From Pseudomonadota bacterium (GTDB lineage: Bacteria > Pseudomonadota > Gammaproteobacteria > Enterobacterales > Succinivibrionaceae), in assembly GCA_023460615.1 (NCBI GenBank), contig JAEWPL010000257.1:1-10940 (forward strand): DNA of 10,940 bases. The letters are read 5' to 3'. The translations under genes and the position numbers were made by a program. Under the pieces are notes generated by a model that made no database searches, was not told the origin of the DNA, and saw only the letters and a program-made list of their open reading frames with translations. Of this stretch, positions 6,367 through 10,940 are shown piece after piece; position 1 is the stretch's first letter; each line of letters begins with the position of its first letter.

Positions 6367-6568
6367 TTGTGTAGCGCCATAAGTAAATTACATATCCTAT
6401 CTAGTGTACCAAATTGTAGAAAATCATTCATTTACTTTCTTAGTTTGAAACAAAATAGTGAGCTTAAAATTGCTAATATTCGCTCTTGTAAATACCATTA
6501 TTTCTGATATTTAGGTACAATAAGAACTAGCTTAAACAAGCTTATATTAAATTTTTTAGAGAGACACT
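6367..6568. other. Divergent cysS/ppiB intergenic region
   Basis: About 200 AT-rich bases must hold both promoters. TACAAT at 6516-6521 is the best -10 candidate for ppiB, though no good -35 is at proper distance. TACACT (4 of 6) at 6409-6404 on the cysS strand is a candidate for cysS. A short hairpin, AGCTT/AAGCT around AAAC near 6529-6542, would lie in the ppiB leader. AAGTAAAT (6381-6388) and ATTTACTT (6430-6437) are inverted copies 41 bases apart, possibly by chance. No small gene or RNA family is recognised. Confidence 0.35.
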
Positions 6569-7063
6569 ATGATCACATTAAAAACTACCCTAGGTGATAT
6601 CGTAATTGAGCTTAATCACAAGAAAGCACCTATCACTGCAAAGAACTTTGAAGAATATGTAAAATCAGGTTTCTACAAGGGAACCATTTTTCACCGTGTA
6701 ATCAAAGGTTTCATGATCCAAGGTGGTGGTTTAAATTCTCAATTAGAGCCAAAAGAAACTAATGCTCCAATTAAGAACGAAGCTGACAATGGTTTAAAGA
6801 ACGACCGTGGCACTATTGCTATGGCTCGTACTAACGATCCTCACTCAGCAACAGCTCAATTCTTTATCAACACTGTAGACAACAGCTTCTTAAACTTCCG
6901 CTCAAAGGATTTATCAGGTTGGGGCTATTGCGTATTTGGTAAAGTTGTAGAAGGTATGGATGTAGTTGATAAGATTGAAAAAGCTAAAACTACTACTGTG
7001 TCTTACTACCAAGACGTTCCAGTTGAGACTATTGAGATCTTAGACGCAACTGTAGAAGACTAA
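6569..7063 (+). CDS. ppiB: Cytoplasmic peptidyl-prolyl cis-trans isomerase B (cyclophilin)
   Basis: PpiB catalyses cis-trans isomerisation of X-Pro bonds, helping proteins fold. The product is 164 residues, the length of E. coli PpiB, and is a single cyclophilin domain. FHRVIKGFMIQGGG spans 41-54, including the catalytic-site Arg43, Phe48 and Gln51. ARTNDPHSATAQFFIN spans 86-101 and GWGYCVFGKVVEGMDVVD 117-134. There is no signal peptide, which fits the cytoplasmic form rather than PpiA. Only a weak purine-rich AGAGAGA precedes the ATG. lpxH follows after 25 bases on the same strand, so the two are probably co-transcribed, and cysS diverges upstream; both arrangements occur in E. coli. Confidence 0.97.
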   Translation: MITLKTTLGDIVIELNHKKAPITAKNFEEYVKSGFYKGTIFHRVIKGFMIQGGGLNSQLEPKETNAPIKNEADNGLKNDRGTIAMARTNDPHSATAQFFINTVDNSFLNFRSKDLSGWGYCVFGKVVEGMDVVDKIEKAKTTTVSYYQDVPVETIEILDATVED

Positions 7064-7088
7064 TTTTTAGGTTGCAAAAAGGACAAAC

Positions 7089-7829
7089 ATGGCCATTTAT
7101 ATCATCGCTGATCTTCATTTATCAGAGAATAATCCTATACTCTTAAATGCTTTTTCAAACTTTTATGAGAAGAATCTTTACTTAAATGATAGAGTGATTA
7201 TCGCTGGCGACATGTTTGACCTTTTTGTAGGTATAGATAAGAACTCTACTTTCCACCAAAAAGTTCGCCAAATCATTTTAAATGCCAGAAACCGTGGTAT
7301 TACAACTCTTTTCCAAAGGGGCAATCGCGATTTTTTAATGACAGCTAATATGGCTGAATTTTTTGGTATGAGACTTGTTGGCGATTTCTATTCTTTGCCA
7401 ACCGTTAAAGGTCATGCACTGTTAATCCATGGTGATCAATTGTGCTTATCCGACCGTAAATACGATTCTTTTAAACGTTTTTCCTCAAATCCAATCATGC
7501 AATACCTATTTTTATCTCTACCATTTTCTTGGAGAAATAAAATTGGTAAAAACATCCGCGCTAAAAGCATAGCAAAAAATCATGCTACCACAAGTCGTGA
7601 ATTACTAAATTCACCTATCGTAAAAGAAGTGGGTAAGAGATTTTTAGAATCAGCTAAATGCAACATCTTAATCCATGGACACTTCCACGTCTTTGGTGGT
7701 GAGGATAATGCCTTTGGTGAGAATACTTACAGACTTGGGCTTGGCGATTGGGGATCTCGTTATAGCTATATTAAAATAGACCATAACGAAATCAAATTAG
7801 TTCAAAGAGCCATGGAAAAGAACTTCTAG
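7089..7829 (+). CDS. lpxH: UDP-2,3-diacylglucosamine diphosphatase
   Basis: LpxH hydrolyses UDP-2,3-diacylglucosamine to lipid X and UMP, the fourth step of lipid A synthesis, at the inner face of the cytoplasmic membrane. The 246-residue protein is a calcineurin-like metallophosphoesterase close to E. coli LpxH in length (240 aa). The metal ligands are visible: Asp8 and His10 in ADLH, Asp41 in AGDMFD, Asn79 in RGNRD, His114 in LIHGD, and His196 and His198 in LIHGHFH. The region at about 125-165 corresponds to the helical lid that binds acyl chains. AAGGA at 7079-7083 lies five bases before the ATG. Downstream of ppiB, it is likely the second gene of an operon. Its TAG overlaps the stop of convergent polA in the palindrome CTAG. 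Confidence 0.95.
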   Translation: MAIYIIADLHLSENNPILLNAFSNFYEKNLYLNDRVIIAGDMFDLFVGIDKNSTFHQKVRQIILNARNRGITTLFQRGNRDFLMTANMAEFFGMRLVGDFYSLPTVKGHALLIHGDQLCLSDRKYDSFKRFSSNPIMQYLFLSLPFSWRNKIGKNIRAKSIAKNHATTSRELLNSPIVKEVGKRFLESAKCNILIHGHFHVFGGEDNAFGENTYRLGLGDWGSRYSYIKIDHNEIKLVQRAMEKNF

Positions 7830-10624
7830 TGAGCATCACACCAGTTATCACTAACTCCAATTCCTACAGATAGTGGAATAGAGAGTGTTGCAGCCTGCTC
7901 CATCGCTTGTTCAATAAACTTTTTAGCTTCAGCTTCAAAGTCTTCCTTTACCTCAAAGAGCAATTCGTCGTGTACTTGCACCGTCATTTTGATAGTGTCT
8001 TTTGGTAAAGTATCAATCCATTGTTGAATAGTGATCATAGCTTTTTTAATGATATCAGCAGCACTTCCTTGCATTGGTGCGTTAATTGCTGCGCGCTCTG
8101 CTGCCTTTAATAACATAGTATTAGAACTGTTGATATTAGCAATAGTAATTTTTCTGCCATTAAAAGCTAAAACGTAGCCATGCTCATGCGCAAATTGCTT
8201 TGTTTGCTCCATGTAGTTTTTGATGGTTGGATATTTTAAGAAATATCTTTCGATATATACTTTAGCCTCTTTCATACTCATGTGAGTTTGCTTGGTTAAA
8301 CCAAAGGCTCCCATTCCATACATCAAACCAAAGTTAGTAGCTTTAGCATGAGATCTTTCCTCGGCTGTTACCTCTTCAATAGGCTTACCTAAAACTTCAG
8401 CAGCTGTCGCTTTGTGTACATCATAGCCTTGTAAAAAGGCTTTGATTAAGTTCGGATCTTGGCTCATGTGAGCAATTAGTCTTAATTCAATCTGAGAATA
8501 ATCCGCTGAAATTAGCTTATAACCACTTGGTGCTACAAAAGCCTTTCTTATCAATTTTCCTTCATAAGTTCTTGCTGGAATATTCTGTAAATTTGGCGAA
8601 GATGAGGACAATCTTCCGGTTACAGTTCCTGTTTGATTAAAGGAGGTGTAAATTCTATGTGTTGTAGGTGAAATTAGAGTTTGTAATTTCTCGGTATAAG
8701 TAGAAATTAACTTGGCTAATTCACGATATCTTAAAACTAAATTTGCAACATCATAGTTAGGTGCAATCTCTTCTAGGATTTCTTGAGAAGTTGAGTACTT
8801 ACCAGTCTTAGTCTTTTTAGGATATGGTATTTTTAAATCTACAAATAAGACCTGAGCTAATTGCTTAGGAGATGCGATATTAAAGGTTTGACCGCAAGCA
8901 GTGTAGATTTGATCTCTTATTTCTACAAGCTCTTCTTTTAAGACTTGATCTTGTTTTTGTAGTTGAGTTTTGTCTACATACACGCCATTCAATTCCATCT
9001 TATATAAGACATCTAAAAATGGCATTTCAACCTTGTAGAATAACTCCTTTTCTACCTTTGACTGTTCAAGCTTTGAAGACAATTTATTAAATAATCTTAA
9101 AGTGATGTCAGCATCTTCACTAGCATAAATGCAAACTTGCTCAACTGATACTTCGCCAATAGAGAGTTTAGGGTTATGGTTAGTTACCTCTTCATAAGTA
9201 ATGGTTTTATAGTTAAGCTCTAGTTTAGCTAAATCGTCCATATTTACAGGGACAGAAGAATCTAAAAGATGAGCTAAAACCATGGTATCAGCATACACCT
9301 TTGAAATCTCAATACCTTGGTAATGTAACACCTCAAGATCAAACTTAATATTATGACCTACAATCTTGATGTCAGAGGCATTTAAGACTGGCTCTAAATA
9401 TTGCTTAATCTCAGCTACAGTCAATAGACTTGGTACTCCAAGATAAGAGTGATTTAGTGGAATGTAATAACCACTCTTCTCTTTAAAGGAAAGTGACATA
9501 CCTACTATAGAGCAATCATTAGTTGTAAGGGAGGTGGTCTCTGTATCTAGGGCAACCGTCTTTGCATGGCTAATCTCTTGGCAAAGCGCTTGTAGTTTTT
9601 CAACAGTTGTAATTAGCTCATAGACACTACCATCTTTTTGGTAGTCACTAAGATCACTTTGCACTTCTTCATTTCGATATAAATGAGCTTCAATATTCTC
9701 TTGAAGAGCAGTGTTGTCACTAGAGCTTTGAGTATTAACAGGATCTTGATACTTATCAATTTCTTGTAATAACTTTTTAAACTCAAGCTCAGTAAAGATT
9801 TGGGTTAAGGCGACTTTATCCATACGAGGGAAATCTAATTCTTTTAAAGATAAAGGTAGTGCAACATCAGTTTTAATAGTTGCTAATTGATAGGACAATC
9901 TTATTAAATCAATAGAGTCTTCGTATTTAGAAGCTAAAGTCTTAGCACCACGAATTTGCAAGGTAGCAATTTCGTCTTTTCGCTTTAAGATATCCTCAAT
10001 ACCACCTAGAGCATTGATAAGACCTACTGCCGTTTTATCACCACAACCTGCCATACCTGGAATGTTGTCTGAGGAATCACCTTTTAAAGCTAAAAAATCA
10101 ATAATGTATTCTGGTGCTACGCCAAACTTTTGAGCAACGCCTTCCTTATCAAGGAAAGTCTCTTTCATAGAGTCATATAAAATTACATTATCATCAACAA
10201 GCTGAGCTAAATCCTTATCACCAGTACAGATAATGGTCTTTAAATTGTCTGCACTTGCAAGTTTTGCGTAAGTGCCTAACACATCATCAGCTTCTACACC
10301 TTCTACTTGAACTAAAGGAAATCCTAAGGCTTTGACAATTTTATGTACATACTCTACCTGAACTTTTAAATCCTCAGGCATTGGAGGACGATTTGCTTTG
10401 TACTCTGAGTACATTTGAGCTCTAAAAGACTTACCCTTAGCATCAAAAACTACAATAAATTTAGATCCAGAAAACTTATTAAGCAGGCTTTGCATCATCT
10501 TAGTTATGATTAAAGACACGCCGGTAGGAATACCTTTTGAATTTGTAAAATTCTGACGTGAGACGTGATAGGCACGATATAAGAAAGAAGAGCCATCAAC
10601 TAAGATTAAAGGATTATTTGTCAT
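7826..10624 (-). CDS. polA: DNA polymerase I
   Basis: PolA removes RNA primers and fills gaps during replication and excision repair. From the ATG at 10624 it has 932 residues (E. coli 928) with all three domains. The 5'-3' exonuclease is at about 1-290 (LVDGSSFLYRAY, GVEADDV, TGDKD, GDSSDNIPG). The 3'-5' exonuclease, about 325-515, keeps its acidic residues: Asp360 and Glu362 (DTE), Asp429 (NIKFD) and Asp504 after Tyr500 (YASED), so proofreading is probably active. The polymerase domain has motif A SADYSQIELR (Asp708), the O-helix KATNFGLMYG (Lys761, Phe765, Tyr769) and motif C QVHDE (Asp886). The linker at about 291-330 is divergent. A TTG at 10630 could give two extra residues, but GAG six bases before the ATG favours 10624. 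No terminator separates it from convergent lpxH. Confidence 0.97.
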   Translation of the reverse strand: MTNNPLILVDGSSFLYRAYHVSRQNFTNSKGIPTGVSLIITKMMQSLLNKFSGSKFIVVFDAKGKSFRAQMYSEYKANRPPMPEDLKVQVEYVHKIVKALGFPLVQVEGVEADDVLGTYAKLASADNLKTIICTGDKDLAQLVDDNVILYDSMKETFLDKEGVAQKFGVAPEYIIDFLALKGDSSDNIPGMAGCGDKTAVGLINALGGIEDILKRKDEIATLQIRGAKTLASKYEDSIDLIRLSYQLATIKTDVALPLSLKELDFPRMDKVALTQIFTELEFKKLLQEIDKYQDPVNTQSSSDNTALQENIEAHLYRNEEVQSDLSDYQKDGSVYELITTVEKLQALCQEISHAKTVALDTETTSLTTNDCSIVGMSLSFKEKSGYYIPLNHSYLGVPSLLTVAEIKQYLEPVLNASDIKIVGHNIKFDLEVLHYQGIEISKVYADTMVLAHLLDSSVPVNMDDLAKLELNYKTITYEEVTNHNPKLSIGEVSVEQVCIYASEDADITLRLFNKLSSKLEQSKVEKELFYKVEMPFLDVLYKMELNGVYVDKTQLQKQDQVLKEELVEIRDQIYTACGQTFNIASPKQLAQVLFVDLKIPYPKKTKTGKYSTSQEILEEIAPNYDVANLVLRYRELAKLISTYTEKLQTLISPTTHRIYTSFNQTGTVTGRLSSSSPNLQNIPARTYEGKLIRKAFVAPSGYKLISADYSQIELRLIAHMSQDPNLIKAFLQGYDVHKATAAEVLGKPIEEVTAEERSHAKATNFGLMYGMGAFGLTKQTHMSMKEAKVYIERYFLKYPTIKNYMEQTKQFAHEHGYVLAFNGRKITIANINSSNTMLLKAAERAAINAPMQGSAADIIKKAMITIQQWIDTLPKDTIKMTVQVHDELLFEVKEDFEAEAKKFIEQAMEQAATLSIPLSVGIGVSDNWCDAH

Positions 10625-10657
10625 ATACAACTCAAAACATAAAGATAAACTGTCTTC

Positions 10658-10663
10658 ATTATA
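10658..10663 (-). promoter_or_regulatory. Likely -10 box of the polA promoter
   Basis: A perfect TATAAT on the polA strand lies 33 bases before the ATG, giving a leader of roughly 27 bases that includes the GAG ribosome binding site. No good -35 box is found at 16-18 bases. Confidence 0.5.
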
Positions 10664-10710
10664 TTAAATGCAGAAGATTTGTGCTTAGCAAAATTTAAAA
10701 GTTGTAAAAG

Positions 10711-10725
10711 CAAAACTAAGTTTTG
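10711..10725. repeat. 15-bp palindrome between polA and yhhQ
   Basis: CAAAACT and AGTTTTG are exact inverted repeats around a central A. The element lies between the polA -10 box and the yhhQ leader, upstream of a TATAAA (10740-10745) that could serve yhhQ. It might be a regulator site, but a chance palindrome in AT-rich DNA is quite possible. Confidence 0.3.
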
Positions 10726-10827
10726 AGAAATCACACATCTATAAATACTAAGTGCTAAAATACTCAAACTTTTGGCGTAAGACCACTTGGTTTTACATTT
10801 GTTTAACTAAATCCTGAAACGAAAATT

Positions 10828-10940
10828 ATGAATTATTTTTCTTTCCCTTTAAAAAAGCTTTGGTTTGCACATACTTTCATTATTGTCCTTAGCAATTATG
10901 CGGTACAAATTCCGCTTACCATTGGCTTTATTGATACAAC
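10828..10940 (+). CDS. yhhQ: Queuosine precursor transporter YhhQ (partial, N-terminus)
   Basis: An ATG at 10828 opens a frame running off the right edge: 37 full codons reading MNYFSFPLKKLWFAHTFIIV, then LSNYAVQIPLTIGFIDT. The segment SNYAVQIPLTIGFIDT matches the N-terminal signature of E. coli YhhQ (SNYLVQLPVSILGFHTT) in the first membrane segment. YhhQ/QPTR (VUT family) proteins import preQ0 and preQ1 across the inner membrane for tRNA queuosine synthesis. An in-frame TAA at 10804-10806 with no other start between fixes the ATG; the ribosome binding site is weak. It is divergent from polA. Only the first sixth or so of the gene is visible, so substrate choice cannot be judged. Confidence 0.8.
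   Translation, partial: MNYFSFPLKKLWFAHTFIIVLSNYAVQIPLTIGFIDT

Noticed and set aside
6381..6437. Inverted copies AAGTAAAT and ATTTACTT between cysS and ppiB
   Set aside because: Eight-base AT-rich repeats 41 bases apart are readily explained by chance and do not form a compact hairpin or operator.
10658..10675. Possible LexA box near the polA promoter (CTGT ... GCAG)
   Set aside because: The CTG and CAG are about 18 bases apart, not the 16-bp CTGT-N8-ACAG arrangement; no SOS box is seen at ybjD either.
10740..10827. Classic preQ1-I riboswitch ahead of yhhQ
   Set aside because: The conserved loop and A-rich tail typical of this aptamer are not visible; only short, weak pairings are present.
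1..10940. Pasteurellaceae DNA uptake signals (AAGTGCGGT or ACAAGCGGT)
   Set aside because: No exact copy on either strand was found by eye, though several would be expected in 11 kb of a typical Pasteurellaceae genome; this weakens assignment to that family.

Overview
The window is an AT-rich stretch of a Gram-negative chromosome, almost entirely housekeeping genes packed with short intergenic gaps. Proteins can be matched to gammaproteobacterial (E. coli-like) families along their full length: PyrE (213 aa), YicC, YbjD, CysS, PpiB, LpxH and PolA. LpxH shows that the cell makes lipid A. The order cysS (leftward), ppiB-lpxH (rightward) reproduces the E. coli cysS/ppiB/lpxH neighbourhood, and yicC beside pyrE echoes E. 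coli yicC-rph-pyrE with rph missing. Low GC, a QueH-type epoxyqueuosine reductase and this gene content suggest a low-GC gammaproteobacterium, perhaps of Succinivibrionaceae or Pasteurellales-like affinity. That placement is inference; no 16S or marker comparison is possible here.

Layout. 1-654 (-): N-terminal membrane part of a probable phosphoethanolamine transferase, cut by the window edge. 720-1349 (+): queH. 1369-2010 (-): pyrE, whose intrinsic terminator lies inside the 3' end of queH. 2122-2988 (+): yicC. 2990-4885 (-): a ybjD/OLD-family ATPase-Toprim protein. 4996-6366 (-): cysS with its own terminator. 6569-7063 and 7089-7829 (+): ppiB-lpxH, likely one operon. 7826-10624 (-): polA. 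10828-10940 (+): start of yhhQ (queuosine precursor transporter), cut by the right edge. No gene-free stretch exceeds about 205 bases, and I see no tRNA, rRNA, CRISPR array, insertion sequence or prophage gene.

How the parts connect. The two queuosine genes (queH for the last step of tRNA queuosine synthesis, yhhQ for precursor import) sit at opposite ends and suggest that the cell salvages preQ0/preQ1 and finishes the modification itself. LpxH and the putative phosphoethanolamine transferase both concern the outer envelope. PolA, CysS, PyrE, PpiB and YicC serve DNA repair, translation, pyrimidine synthesis, protein folding and RNA turnover.

No evident new multi-gene system is present. The most interesting signals are regulatory and structural: a leader hairpin that would hide the pyrE Shine-Dalgarno sequence and resembles E. 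coli pyrC/pyrD control, a perfect 18-bp palindrome just upstream of the ybjD ribosome binding site, and an acidic insertion of roughly 85 residues in the YbjD ATPase head.
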